From: Phytophthora colocasiae
Lineage: Eukaryota > Oomycota > Peronosporomycetes > Peronosporales > Peronosporaceae
Assembly: GCA_018806915.1 (NCBI GenBank)
Contig: JAGKQI010000104.1
Coordinates: 1,302,001 to 1,366,000 of the forward strand
Reading direction: 5' to 3'
Length of the DNA stretch: 64,000 bases
Part shown: piece after piece, positions 21,547-31,391 of the stretch
Layout: every line of letters starts with the position of its first letter
Numbering within the stretch: the stretch's first letter is position 1
Translations under genes and position numbers: made by a program
Notes under the pieces: generated by a model
The model's input: only the letters and a program-made list of their open reading frames with translations
What the model was told of the DNA's origin: nothing
Databases searched by the model: none

Positions 21547-23611
21547 ATGGTGACAGTTGTTGCTGCTACGGGGAGCTCTTCCTCGCGCATGGCGGCCTCC
21601 AACGTCTCAACACTCGCTGCATTAAGTTTAATCATCTCAGGGCTTCTTGCAGTTGTAAACAGAACCGTCCCGGACCCTTATATGGTGCCAAAAATCCATT
21701 TCACCCATCACGTAGTACCTCAACTTTCAACTCGTACTGACCTATTTGTCGGCTAGGACGAGATTTTTCACATCCCTCAGGCCCAAAAGTACTGCCAAGG
21801 ACGCTTCGGTAAGTATACAACAGCTTGGACCTGTACGTGTGTAGGAAGAAGCTAATGTTGTCAATGCTGTAGACGAATGGGATCCCAAGATCACGACGTT
21901 CCCAGGTCTCTACTTGGTCTCCACAGTATACGCCAAAGCTGCTTTGATCTTCAACGTGGGAGAATTCTGCTCCGTGGCGGTGCTGCGTAGTATCAACGTG
22001 CTGTTTGCAGTGGGGAATGTTATGCTGTGTGTACTGCTACGTCGCCACATTTCGCCTCAAGACCCCAACGCGCTGCTGCATGCCGTGCGCGTTGCATTGT
22101 TTCCACCTCTCTTCTTCTTCGCTTTTCTCTTTTACACTGACGGAGGAGCGACGTTCTTCGTGCTGTTGATGGCGCTACTGGCAGAAAGAGTTGACTTGTT
22201 ACAGTACCCGCCAGCGAGAGGAAGCTTTATGCTGAGTGCTCTGGTGAGTTCTGCAGTTGCAGTGGGTGTTATTGGGTGAATCGACTGAAGCGTGTTGATC
22301 TGTGGTAATAGAGCGGCGCAGTTGCTGTGCTTTTCCGACAGACGAACATCATTTGGGTGATTTTCGTCGCTGGTACAGTAGTTGTTCGTTGTGCTGAGTT
22401 AGCTCATGCGAAATTCATTTACGGGTACGATATACGAGGTGCTATTATGCTTTGTGATGCGCTCTAATGGTATTGGATGTACTTGTATCAGGTCATTCAA
22501 AGAGGAACGGATTGCTAGTGACGTTTCATCTACCACACACAGGTAAGGCGGACGCAGAAAAAACAATGCAAGTTCGCTCTAACATTTACTTTTTCATGAC
22601 ATTTCCAGCTCTCTCCGAGTTTTCCTCAACTTCATCAGCGTTGTGGTCACCAATTCCCCGTCGATTCTTCTGATCGTCTGGCCCTTCGTCCTTATCGTGG
22701 GGTGCTTTATTGGTTTCCTTGTGACGAATGGCGGCATCGTCGTCGGTAAGTGTACTACGATAGTGCTAAATCTACGAGATTATTTACCTACAGCGTGCAC
22801 GTAGGGGACAAATCCAACCACGAGGTGACATTTCACGGAGCGCAAGTGCTGTACTTCATTGCAGTGGCAGCCTCCGGTTTTGGGTTGAGCCTCATCACTC
22901 CAACGCAATTGAAGAAATTTTTTGGGTCGGTACACCGGAACGTTAGCTCACTTCGAGGTGCTACCTTCATTTTCTTCGTCGTAGCAGTGACTGTCGGAGT
23001 CATCTACCGCTTCAGCCCCGTGCACAAGTTCATGCTGGCTGACAATCGACACTACACATTCTACGTGTGGCGGAAATTCTTCCTAAAACATAAGCTGGCC
23101 AAATTTCTCCCTACTCCAGTGTATCTGCTTGGAGGTTGGCGTTGCTGGGATGACCTCGGTATGCGGATTTACTGTTGACCACTCTGTTTCTACATGTAGT
23201 TACTGACGTGTTGGTGTTTCTTTAGGACGGAGACGATCGCCGCTATGGAAGCTTGTGTACGCGCTCGCACTGTGTTTGGTCCTCATTCCATCCCCACTTG
23301 TCGAGTAAGTCAGTATCCAGGATCGGTCAACTCATTCGAGACTCACGAGCTATGTTGCTGTTCGAATAGGCCGCGTTACTACTGCGTTCCGTTCCTCATT
23401 CTCCACCTTAACACAGGCAGCGTAAGTTCACACTACACACCCCTATCTTGTCATCATTTACTAATGAATCTCCTTGCTGCCATAGCAATCTGCATTCCAC
23501 CAGTGGGGTGTGATCGTTGCGTATATGGTCGTCAACATTTCGACGTTGTATATCTTCCTCTATCTTCCGTACACTTGGGTCGATGGGTCCACCGCGCGAT
23601 TCATGTGGTGA
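21547..23611 (+). CDS. ALG10: ALG10-like alpha-1,2-glucosyltransferase, ten exons
   Basis: Exons 21547-21684, 21757-21808, 21873-22243, 22312-22424, 22492-22542, 22609-22745, 22805-23158, 23226-23304, 23370-23421 and 23486-23611 give 490 residues; all nine introns are GT-AG and frame-keeping. After splicing the N-terminus reads PDPYM then DEIFHIPQAQKYC and WDPKITTFPGLYL, the hallmark of DIE2/ALG10. RQTNIIWV, EPRYYCVPFLILH and a hydrophobic C-terminus follow, with about ten to twelve membrane segments. ALG10 adds the last glucose to the dolichol-linked oligosaccharide in the ER lumen before transfer to proteins. Length is as expected for the family. The start is the first ATG giving the hydrophobic N-terminal anchor. 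Confidence 0.93.
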
Positions 23612-23741
23612 TGAGTTACGATCAGGTGTAAGAGCTACTGTAGAATGACCTAAGCGTGCAAACACAACTTCCAAGTGACATTTTTCTGTGCTGGACATGC
23701 AGTTTTTGCCGGATTCACTGAACGGTACGTCGTTGCCTGAA

Positions 23742-25355
23742 CTAAGCCGCGCCCGCTGATTCCTCCGCAGATTCGGACGGATACGACATTTCGATGGCTT
23801 CCACTTTAGCGAGAACGTCACCCTTGACCGGTAACGAAATGGACGCGTCGTATCCGATATCAAAAGGGTCTCGAAGCACTCGCAGATGGAACTTACTCAG
23901 CACCGTGGCAAGCGCGACTTTGAGCTCGAGCATGGCCAGTTTGGCTCCTAGACACGATCTCGGCCCCGCTAGGAATACCAAGAACTTGAAGGGGGAAATG
24001 ACGCGCAGATCTCCAGACTCGGGATCAATCCAGCGCTCAGGCTTGAATTCCGCGGCATCTTCACCCCAGATTGACTTTAAGCGCGCGACGGCAAATGTGG
24101 GGATAACCACACGCGTTCCAGCTGTAATGAAGGTGCTGTCGCTGAAGACAACGTCTTGTGTAGCTGTGCGTCCAATGAGAGGGGCGACAGGGTTTAACCG
24201 CAGACTTTCCTTGATCGCAGCTTCTAGGTATACGAGTTGCTGCACGTCGTTCATGGTTGGAGGCGTGCTGTTCTTATCGAAAAGCTGCGGCAGTTTGATT
24301 CGGAGTTCTTGGCGGATTTTCATCTCGACGGAAGGAAAGCGGTTCATCATGATGAAGAACCATTGCAAACTCTGCGACGTCGTGCCTCGCCCAGCCGCAG
24401 TGAAGTTGAACGCCATGTCTCGAATCAATTTCGGCGTCGTCTTCACGGCACAACTACCTTCTTCAGTATGGTATTCGTTCGTCTCCTTCGCCAAAAAGAG
24501 AGAGATCAAGTCGGGGAGGCGATTCGCGGTGTCCGAAGCAGTATCAGTCTTTGCCTTCATGGACTGCGAGACCACCTGGTAAATGACACCGTCAACGCGC
24601 TCCATGTCCAGCTTCAATTGCTTCTCGTAACCCAAGTTGAATGCTCTCTTGAATCTCCAGAGCCATCCTGGCTGCTGAACGCGACGGTGTACGGCGATAG
24701 GGAGTCGAGTGAACGCCTTGAAGAACTCGTCATGTTCTTGACTGGTCAACGAGTTTAAGTCGACACCGAAGCCCACGCGAGTGAAGACGTTGGTCGCATA
24801 CCAGTCCATCGTGTACTTGAGATTGACAAGACAACCGTCTTGGACCGAATTGAGCAGTGTTTCGCACAGCACTTGAGCCTGCTCTCGCACTACTTGCTCC
24901 ATGCTTTCGCGCATCATGTGCAGAGAGAAGAGATGGCTTGCAGTTTTGCGTTGGTGTGTCCATGACAGCCCATCTGCTGCGAAGATGTCGTCGCCGAACA
25001 CGTCGCTGACAAGCCAGGCGCTGCACTTGCCGAACTTGTCAAACTGGCGATGCAAAACATCTTCAAATGCTTCAACGGTGGAAAGCACGATACTCGATGG
25101 CCGGCCGAGGGCAGTGAGGACCCATGGGCGTCCTTCACAGCGTTTACACTCGTCCAGTATCCAGTCGTGGATGTCGTGGCGGTGGGTGAACAGCAAGTCC
25201 AATGTATTTCCCAGAATTGGCAGGGTCGATTCCGGACGGGGGAACTTGGACACTTGATTTTGCTTCCTACAAGACAGCGAATACCACCCAAATAAAAGTG
25301 GACACAGTAACACACACCAGGATGTAGCAGACGCGTTGAACAAGAACTCGAGCAT
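23742..25355 (-). CDS. Cytochrome P450 (CYP86-clan-like), copy 1
   Basis: A single-exon protein of 537 residues. A hydrophobic N-terminal anchor (about residues 10-28) precedes a proline-containing hinge. The I-helix is TAAGRGTTSQSLQW, the K-helix KESLR (E-x-x-R), then PERW, and the haem loop FLAGPRSCLG with ligand Cys468. This is a complete microsomal P450 layout and the sequence is closest in style to CYP86-type fatty-acid hydroxylases and the oomycete CYP5014-5017 families. The substrate is unknown. It is divergently paired with copy 2, sharing about 290 bp of upstream sequence, and clearly paralogous to it. Confidence 0.93.
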   Translation of the reverse strand: MLEFLFNASATSWCVLLCPLLFGWYSLSCRKQNQVSKFPRPESTLPILGNTLDLLFTHRHDIHDWILDECKRCEGRPWVLTALGRPSSIVLSTVEAFEDVLHRQFDKFGKCSAWLVSDVFGDDIFAADGLSWTHQRKTASHLFSLHMMRESMEQVVREQAQVLCETLLNSVQDGCLVNLKYTMDWYATNVFTRVGFGVDLNSLTSQEHDEFFKAFTRLPIAVHRRVQQPGWLWRFKRAFNLGYEKQLKLDMERVDGVIYQVVSQSMKAKTDTASDTANRLPDLISLFLAKETNEYHTEEGSCAVKTTPKLIRDMAFNFTAAGRGTTSQSLQWFFIMMNRFPSVEMKIRQELRIKLPQLFDKNSTPPTMNDVQQLVYLEAAIKESLRLNPVAPLIGRTATQDVVFSDSTFITAGTRVVIPTFAVARLKSIWGEDAAEFKPERWIDPESGDLRVISPFKFLVFLAGPRSCLGAKLAMLELKVALATVLSKFHLRVLRDPFDIGYDASISLPVKGDVLAKVEAIEMSYPSESAEESAGAA

Positions 25356-25604
25356 TGAAAGCTTTGGGTGTATGATCTCCTGCTGGGAAATTCAAGACTG
25401 GGAATGGAGATCGTACGGTTAATTTCCTCGTAGGGTGCGTCTAACCATCCTTGGAACACTTGGAGATAGTCGACCGGTCTTCCTAAACCTTGAAGCGAGC
25501 ATTTCCCTCGTCTTTGAACTGTTCCAAGATGAAATCTTCACCAGGATACCAGCTTTATCGTTCCGGCCAGACTGTGGTTCACGTTTGCTTTTCGGTTCAG
25601 AACG

Positions 25605-25611
25605 TCATTTT
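25605..25611 (+). promoter_or_regulatory. Oomycete initiator-like motif upstream of P450 copy 2
   Basis: TCATTTT fits the oomycete Inr consensus YCAYTYY and lies 43 bp before the preferred ATG at 25648. This supports that start over the longer open frame beginning at 25435. A chance match is possible. Confidence 0.35.
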
Positions 25612-25647
25612 AGAGATCCGTATCCCCCTGTTTTCTTCCGTCTCAAG

Positions 25648-27171
25648 ATGGTTTTTCCTTTCGTTATGGTGGTGTCGCTCGTGGCTGCTGCAGTGGTGTA
25701 TATGACGTCGCCTAATGACCAAGACCGGGCAGTATGTGAGCTTCCGACACCTCGTAGTACGCTGCCTTTTCTCAAGAACACACTGGATCTGGCCGTCAAA
25801 CAGAGGTCGAGGATTTACGATTGGATACTGGAGCAGTGTCGAGAGAACAGGGGTAAACCATGGCGCGTCCGGGTGTTGGGAAGGCCTCCTGCTGTTATTC
25901 TAAGCTCTCCTGAAGCCATGGAGGACATACTGAAGACGCAGTTCCACGTGTTCGTCAAGGGATCTGCTATCTCCATCATTTCGCACGATTTGCTGGGCGA
26001 TGGAATCTTCGTTGTGGACGGGAACAAGTGGCGACAGCAACGCAAAGCCGCCAGTCATTTCTTCTCCATGAACAAGATCCGAGACGCAATGGAGCATGTC
26101 GTTCGAGCTCACAGTGTACTGCTTGCTACCAAGTTGCAAGCGGCTGCGGACAGTGGTGAGACGCTGAATATCAAGCGGGTCTTGGACTTCTTCACCATGG
26201 ATATCTTCACCAAGATCGGATTCGGTGTTGAGCTGCACGGTTTGGAGACTGGAGGCAATTGCGACTTTATGGAGGCGTTTGAACGAGCATCAAGACGAAC
26301 CATGACGCGATTCCAGCAGCCGATGAGCCTCTGGAAGTTCATGCGTTGGCTTAACATTGGGGAAGAGAGACAAATGGCTGAGGACATGAAGCTCATTGAT
26401 GCTGTAGTGTTCGACGTGATCCAGCGCAACCTCAAGGCCTCAAGAGGAGGTGACAGGAAGGACCTCATCTCGCTCTTCCTGGACAAAGCGAGCGCCGAAG
26501 ACGATCAAGTCGACATGACGCCAAAGATGCTGCGGGATATGGCCATGATCTTCCTCTTTGCCGGGAGAGATTCAACGTCTTTAACCATGACGTGGTTTCT
26601 CATCGAGATGAATCGCCAACCTGAAGTTTTAGACAAAGTTCGACTAGAACTCAGTGACAAACTGCCAAGACTTAACGGAGATGCAGAGACACCCAGTGTG
26701 GAGGAGATTGACGATTTAATCTACCTAGAAGCTGCTATTCGTGAGTGTATCCGTCTCCATCCAGTTGCTCCAGTGATGCAGCGCGTAGCAGTACAAGACA
26801 CGACACTCTACAATGGCACCTTCATCAAAGCTGGTACGAGAGTCATTCTACCCCACTACGCTATGGGGCGTCTGGAGACGGTGTGGGGATATGACGCAGA
26901 GCAGTTCAAACCCGAGCGATGGATCCATCCAAACTCTGGTCAACTCATTCACGTATCTCCATACAAGTTCACCGCTTTCTTGGCGGGGCCACGCATGTGT
27001 TTGGGTATGCGCTTCGCCCTAGCAGAGATGAAGATCACGTTGGCTTCTATCCTTCGCAAGCTCGACATTCAAACTGTGAAAACCCCACAAGAATTCACAT
27101 ACACTCCGTCTGTCACACTGCAGATCAAAGGCCCCGTAGATGTCAAAATCTCGAGAACTACAGCAGCGTAG
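25648..27171 (+). CDS. Cytochrome P450 (CYP86-clan-like), copy 2
   Basis: The preferred start (25648) gives 507 residues beginning with the membrane anchor MVFPFVMVVSLVAAAVVY; the frame is open back to 25435 but the extra 71 residues have no P450 character. It has I-helix FAGRDSTSLTMTW, K-helix RECIR, PERW, and haem loop FLAGPRMCLG with Cys451. It aligns along its length with copy 1 (for example the shared ILEQCRENRGKPWRV/ILDECKRCEGRPWVL region). It is the last intact gene before the transposon-rich half. The substrate is unknown; fatty-acid omega-hydroxylation is the usual role of the clan. Confidence 0.93.
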   Translation: MVFPFVMVVSLVAAAVVYMTSPNDQDRAVCELPTPRSTLPFLKNTLDLAVKQRSRIYDWILEQCRENRGKPWRVRVLGRPPAVILSSPEAMEDILKTQFHVFVKGSAISIISHDLLGDGIFVVDGNKWRQQRKAASHFFSMNKIRDAMEHVVRAHSVLLATKLQAAADSGETLNIKRVLDFFTMDIFTKIGFGVELHGLETGGNCDFMEAFERASRRTMTRFQQPMSLWKFMRWLNIGEERQMAEDMKLIDAVVFDVIQRNLKASRGGDRKDLISLFLDKASAEDDQVDMTPKMLRDMAMIFLFAGRDSTSLTMTWFLIEMNRQPEVLDKVRLELSDKLPRLNGDAETPSVEEIDDLIYLEAAIRECIRLHPVAPVMQRVAVQDTTLYNGTFIKAGTRVILPHYAMGRLETVWGYDAEQFKPERWIHPNSGQLIHVSPYKFTAFLAGPRMCLGMRFALAEMKITLASILRKLDIQTVKTPQEFTYTPSVTLQIKGPVDVKISRTTAA

Positions 27172-27179
27172 AGTGCTAG

Positions 27180-27407
27180 AATATGCATCTTCAGACATCT
27201 GACAACGGTTCGAGACTTTCGATCAAAATACTCTGGAATATGATTTCAGCATCATCAATTGGTCCATTTAGGAATGCCGTGACAAAGTCCACGTGCTTGC
27301 AGGATAGGCCGAAATGCAAAGCCGGCAGCTACACAAACTTCACAGCTTCCTGCGGCTCTACCGGAGAGTATGTTTCCCAGTAATCTACTCCGTAGCGTTG
27401 CTGGCAC
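27180..27407 (-). mobile_element. Copia reverse-transcriptase fragment
   Basis: Read on the minus strand, this encodes QQRYGVDYWETYSPVEPQEAVKFV, a stop, then HVDFVTAFLNGPIDD, which is the start of a Ty1/Copia reverse transcriptase. It appears to be the continuation of the Copia element whose upstream part ends near 31,400, displaced by later insertions. A second copy of the same segment in the opposite orientation lies at 34,605-34,775. Confidence 0.8.
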
Positions 27408-27409
27408 TA

Positions 27410-27477
27410 CGCCTTTTCCAACGCTAGTCCGTCAAGAACAAATTGAGAACGGCAAGAACAAATCCATATTCGGCAAC
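27410..27477 (+). repeat. Left terminal inverted repeat of the IS630-like element
   Basis: 68 bp starting directly after TA, beginning CGCCTTTTCCAACGCTAG. It matches the reverse complement of 29952-30019 except at its second base and base 61. Confidence 0.9.
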
Positions 27478-28248
27478 CTGCCACCTAGCATACAAATTGT
27501 CAGCGTTCCGTATGACAAGTTTGATACAGCTTGCATGCGCAATACTGATCAGCCTGCTTTTTAACCTGCTTCGCGCTAATTTGGATGGCACCACAGCGCG
27601 CTCGCAATGCAAACTCCATGCGCCATTCATTTTCCCGCCTTGAAGAAGCTCCGGGTGCCTCACACAGCGCGCGTTTGCTACGGTAAGCGCTCATTTTTCG
27701 TTTTACTTCGCTCCCACAAGTCCTCGCTTCTTCTACAATGCCTTCTAAGTACCAGCGCCACACGCTCGAAACAAAACTACGGGTGCTGGAGGCTGCTCAA
27801 CAGGGAGGAGTCGATTGGGATCGAGTGGCTAGAGATGCAGCGGGGCTGCGTAGGTGTGCACCGCACAGAGGAAGTTTAGTTGACTCGTAGAGTCCTGCTT
27901 GCAAGTTCAATACAAGACGCAAGTAGTCCACTAAATACGGGACTCACAGAGTCAGTGTCCCTATGATAAAAGGACTAACACTAACTACTCCCTCCGTTTC
28001 ACAATACTTGACTTGAATTGAGATTGCTCTGTTTCACATTACTTGACAAATTGAAATGATTGGTGGAAAACCAAATTACTACTTTTCATTGGCTTAGAAC
28101 ATCCAATCAATATCGCAAAAAATCGAGGTTATTTAAATTCGACGAAGGTTTTTTTTACAGTTCGTCGAATTAGCGCACTCAAACTACAGATTAGACCTGC
28201 GGAGTTGGCGCCATTTCACGATGGCAGGACGGCGAACGACAACGAAAC

Positions 28249-28587
28249 ACGGACCTCACTCCAGAAACAAAGCTTAGTATTGCCGCCTTCCTGTTAGAGC
28301 AGTCTGATAACCTGAAAGTACCACGCAGTCTCATCAGAGATGCTGCTGAGCGATTTAAATGCAGCGACAGTTCGGCATATCGGGTGTGGAAGGAGACGGC
28401 TACACACCGTAAGACCAGCAGCGGACTGCCAAGTTTTAAGAGCAAGCGTGCAGATAAATGTGGCAGAAAGAAGCACCTAACAGACATACCTGAACGGCTG
28501 AAGGCCTTGCCGTGGCGAAAGCGGCGGACCATGAGGTCTATTTCCAAGGCATTAGAAGTTTCGCCTCTTCGATTCATCGCTTCCTAG
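28249..28587 (+). pseudogene. Mariner-like transposase N-terminal remnant
   Basis: An open stretch encoding TDLTPETKLSIAAFLLEQ and later GRKKHLTDIPERLKALPWRK and TMRSISKALEVS, which is the helix-turn-helix half of oomycete mariner-type transposases. It stops at 28587; no DDE/D catalytic domain remains, and the upstream start is separated by a frame break. Confidence 0.65.
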
Positions 28588-28698
28588 ATAGTCAACAGAA
28601 AGTTGAGAGAGAAGAACTATTGAGATTGCAGATAGAGGCCATTAGGTTTTTAATGTTGGAGTAATAAATACAGTTCAACCCCATCCAAAGTGGGCTTT

Positions 28699-28772
28699 AG
28701 GCACGTAGCTCAATTGGATAAGAGCACCGCCGTTTGTGCGGAAGGACGCGGGTTCGATTCCCGCCGTGCCCT
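28699..28772 (+). tRNA. tRNA-like sequence (pseudo-tRNA or SINE head)
   Basis: The D arm (GCTC/GAGC, 28708-28725) and the T arm (GCGGG TTCGATT CCCGC, 28748-28764) are perfect, and the acceptor stem pairs six of seven bases with A:C at the first pair. The anticodon stem has only four pairs (CCGC/GCGG), and the loop CGTTTGT has G where U33 is expected. If read at face value the anticodon would be TTT (Lys). The missing U33 and the location inside a transposon suggest a tRNA-derived relic with A and B boxes rather than a working tRNA. Confidence 0.5.
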
Positions 28773-29091
28773 TAACTTATTATCAAATAAAAATTAGGTT
28801 TTAGGGAGTCGCATAACACTAATTGTTGTCGCAATTAGTAGTTCATTGACACACTTGGTTGTTGTATTGGCATCATCCTTTTCAACTGTAAAGACGCCGG
28901 ATTAAATGAAATAACAGCGAATAGAAGTCCATTTTACGCGCTAGCTGAAGCCCGTTAGCTCCAGTGCAATTTGTTAGGGGTTACAACCCAAGGTTTTCCA
29001 ATACATGTCAAGTACTGAATCTGGTCAAGTAATGAGTATGTAAAATGCAAACTGATTTTATTGACTTTATTGCCCTAATCCTAAATGTAAC

Positions 29092-29118
29092 GGATTTAGT
29101 ATCTAACATACTAAATCC
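29092..29118. repeat. Perfect hairpin, 11-bp stem
   Basis: GGATTTAGTAT and ATACTAAATCC are separated by a 5-base loop. It lies just right of the mariner remnant inside the nested insertion. Confidence 0.75.
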
Positions 29119-29163
29119 TAATCAAAATGCAACGTGAGGCTCTGAGGCCATCTACGTATCTAC

Positions 29164-29198
29164 GGTACATGATGGTGTGTGCCACACCATCATGTACC
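29164..29198. repeat. Perfect hairpin, 16-bp stem
   Basis: GGTACATGATGGTGTG pairs with CACACCATCATGTACC across a 3-base loop. It overlaps the first unit of the 41-bp tandem repeat near the right end of the nested insertion. Confidence 0.85.
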
Positions 29199-29270
29199 TA
29201 CATAAATGTATCCATGAGTGTCACACACCATTATGTACCTACATAAATGTATCCACGTGTGTCGCACACC
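29185..29270. repeat. 41-bp tandem repeat, two copies plus a partial
   Basis: CACCATCATGTACCTACATA recurs as CACCATTATGTACCTACATA exactly 41 bases later, and a third CACC begins at 29267. Subterminal repeats like this commonly bind the transposase of their element. Confidence 0.75.
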
Positions 29271-29951
29271 AACAAGAAACATTCGTGTAACATCCCCGTT
29301 ACTAGAGATCTCGGGGTGAAGTATAACACTGCTCGAGACTGGGTGCGACGACACGTAAAGCACGGTGAACCGATTGCAGACGGAAGAGGAGGCCCCACCA
29401 CTGTGAAGATTACGGACGATCTCGTTCAGTTTCTGCTGAGAAAGCTCATCGAAGACCCAGATCTGATGCTAACACAGCTTGCGGACCAGCTTAAATATGC
29501 TCGACAACGCCCCCTGTCACTGTCGTGCGGAAGAGGCATTCGCCGAGTACGAAGTTTTGGAGGCTACGTTGCTCCGGCTGGGCCCCTACTCGCCTATGCC
29601 CAACCCGATTGAGAACATGTTCAGCACGTTCAAGTCGAAGGTAAAGTGCTTCTTGCGTGAGCAGCGCATGAACATCCTCAGCGATCCTGCTGGCGTGACA
29701 GTGAAGGATCATCGCCGATCCTTTTTGCAGCGTGCTGCCCACGCCTTCATGCCTGAAGTCGCCACTGCCGCGTTTTGTCGAGCCTTCTACCGCCACACTC
29801 TGCGCTTCCACGCCAAGGTCATGGATCTCGAAGACATGCCTGTCGGTATCTAAAATCTACCCTTCGTGCTGTCAGCTGCTCATATCAACTTCCTAGGTTA
29901 ATCATTTCTGGCAGTATTCATTTGTGGAGGTAATGCCGAATTCAATTTGCT

Positions 29952-30019
29952 GTTGCCGTATATGGATTTGTTCTTGCCGTTCTCAATTTGTTCTTGACGG
30001 ACTAGCGTTGGAAAAGGTG
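29952..30019 (-). repeat. Right terminal inverted repeat of the IS630-like element
   Basis: Reverse-complement partner of 27410-27477, ending directly before the TA at 30020-30021. Confidence 0.9.
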
Positions 30020-30021
30020 TA

Positions 30022-31391
30022 CTGTTGGTACGGATGCATGCATCCGATTGCATCCGAATCCTGCGATCTGATTGGTTACACCATATTGGACGGAGTGTGG
30101 CTCAATTTAAATTTCGCGCCATTTTACTTCAATTTCCAGATACGTCTCACCTTAAACAACGCTCGGGTCGCGCCAAAGAGATGCTTTGCCTGCTGCTAGC
30201 AGCACTCACTGTCCTGTTGGCATTGGCGGTATCCCGGCATCGTGCTCGGGGAGGCCAATTTGAGCCTATTTGGGAGTCCTTTACTGTTATTGAAGAGACC
30301 AAAAAGCAGAAATACAAGGACGTGACGTGCGATGCCTGCGGTGTTCTTTTGAAAAGAGTACAGCCATCGCGTGGGCTTTTAAATCACGTGAGGAGCTGCA
30401 CCAGTGCCTCAAGGAACGATATGAACGGTTGGCTGCTGAGAAAAAAGCCCAAGAAGAAGCAGAAGCGATCTCATGCAGAGCCTCCAGAGCCACAAGAAAT
30501 AGAAGACACACAAGAATTCACCGAAGATTTTAAGTTTCGCTGCCAAATGGTTGTCGCGAACTTCTTCTTTTAGGACCGCGGTTGCTTTTCGCGTCGTCGA
30601 GCCCGATGCTTTTCGTCAGATGTTTGCGTTCATTTGCCCAGAGCTGATCATGCCAAACCGTCACAAATTGGCAGGTGAACTTTAGAAGCTACGAATGAAG
30701 CTGAACGGAATGAAGTTAATGGGGTTCTGAGGAAGCAATCTTACGTTGCTTTGGTATCTGACGGTTGGTCAAATCCACGCCGTGAAAGCCTGATAAACTT
30801 TATCGTTGTAGCTCCAAAATTTCGTCCGCTCTTATGGAGCTGTCGTGTGACTGGTACAGATATCAAGACTGGTGCTTACGTGGCTGACATGTTTACTAAC
30901 GTTATCGATGAGATTGAAGCTGAAATTGGCAGGGGTTAAGTTGTCTCGATCACGACCGACAATGCGTCTGCAATGAGGAGTGCGTGGGAGATTCTTGAAA
31001 CGAATCGAAAAGGATTTTTTTTTTTTTGACAACTTGTTGAGCTCACACGCTAAGCTTGCTCATGAAAGATTTATTGGGGAATTTACGCTGAAGAGTATTC
31101 TAGATGAGACTAAACAGCTAGCGCATTTTAAACTGGAGCGGCTGGTAGAAGACTCTGCACCACAACAGGATGAAGGCTGGTTTGACGGCGCTCATTGGGG
31201 TGACGAAGACTATCCCCCCAGCGAAGTTGCTACAGATTGGACGGTTTAGACTCTATCCCCGCGTACTGCATTTTGGCTTGATCGAAGCGAAAGGATAGGA
31301 TATTTTGGTTAATTTAACATCATTTATTTTGGTCTACTTGAGTAGCGTGTGATTCGGATGCACGCATCCGATTGCATCCGATTGCATCTTA
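30022..31391 (+). mobile_element. hAT-like element remnant
   Basis: It encodes a decayed hAT transposase. Both ends have GTTGGT-x3-GATGCA-type sequences in inverted orientation and subterminal GCATCCGATTGCATCCGA palindromic motifs (left 30,030-30,060; right 31,360-31,390). It sits inside the minus-strand Copia reverse transcriptase. No clear 8-bp duplication was found, and the left edge is hidden by the adjacent IS630-like insertion, so boundaries are approximate. Confidence 0.65.
30175..31249 (+). pseudogene. hAT transposase, BED-finger type, decayed
   Basis: The first piece has CDACGVLLKR...HVRSC, a BED-type C2HC zinc finger (about 30,326-30,393). It stops at 30573. Further pieces in other frames encode VVEPDAFRQMFAFICPEL, VSDGWSNPRRESLINFIVV (31 residues before VTGTDIKTGAYVADMF) and TTDNASAMRSAWEILE. 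Several stops and frame breaks occur, and the C-terminal dimerisation domain is missing. It is the same subfamily as the remnant at 48,610-50,196. Confidence 0.75.

Larger units (their letters stand above)
27988..29040 (+). mobile_element. Mariner-like element remnant
   Basis: The left end reads TA then CTCCCTCCGTTTCACAATAC with ACTTGAC repeated twice. The right end near 29,000-29,040 carries the inverted ACTTGAC pair and a TTGGAAAACC match to the left subterminal region. Between them is a degenerate mariner transposase N-terminus. The right boundary is approximate. Confidence 0.6.
27837..29301. mobile_element. Nested insertion with 8-bp target duplication
   Basis: The 8-mer CTAGAGAT stands on both sides (27829-27836 and 29302-29309), and removing the insert plus one copy restores the helix-turn-helix frame of the surrounding transposase. 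The two ends are weakly inverted (GCAGCGGGGCTG at the left; reverse complement of the right end is TAACGGGGATG). An 8-bp duplication suits hAT-type insertion, but no transposase of its own is seen, so it may be non-autonomous. It carries a mariner remnant, a tRNA-like sequence and subterminal repeats. Confidence 0.75.
27738..29853 (+). pseudogene. IS630/Tc1-like DDE transposase, interrupted and deleted
   Basis: The N-terminal piece (27738-27836) encodes MPSKYQRHTLETKLRVLEA and reaches VARD; the frame resumes at 29302 with RDLGVKYNTARDWVRRHVKHG, completing a helix-turn-helix. After ...LTQLADQL at about 29,498 the frame changes and the catalytic core jumps to LDNAPCH (second Asp) and YSPMPNPIENMFS (the Glu). 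The segment with the first catalytic Asp is missing. It is therefore a dead transposase with one insertion and one internal deletion. Confidence 0.8.
27410..30019. mobile_element. Tc1/mariner-IS630-like DNA transposon, split by a later insertion
   Basis: Two inverted terminal repeats of 68 bp (27410-27477 and 29952-30019) match with two differences and are bounded by TA on both sides (27408-27409, 30020-30021), the target duplication of this superfamily. The transposase reads left to right and begins at 27738. It is split at 27836/29302 by the element listed next and has also lost its central part, so the copy is dead. Confidence 0.88.

Noticed and set aside
24237..25257. Plus-strand open frames opposite P450 copy 1
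   Set aside because: They are antisense to a complete P450 with all motifs and have none of their own.
25435..25647. 71-residue N-terminal extension of P450 copy 2
   Set aside because: It would put a non-P450 segment before the membrane anchor and overlap the shared promoter region.
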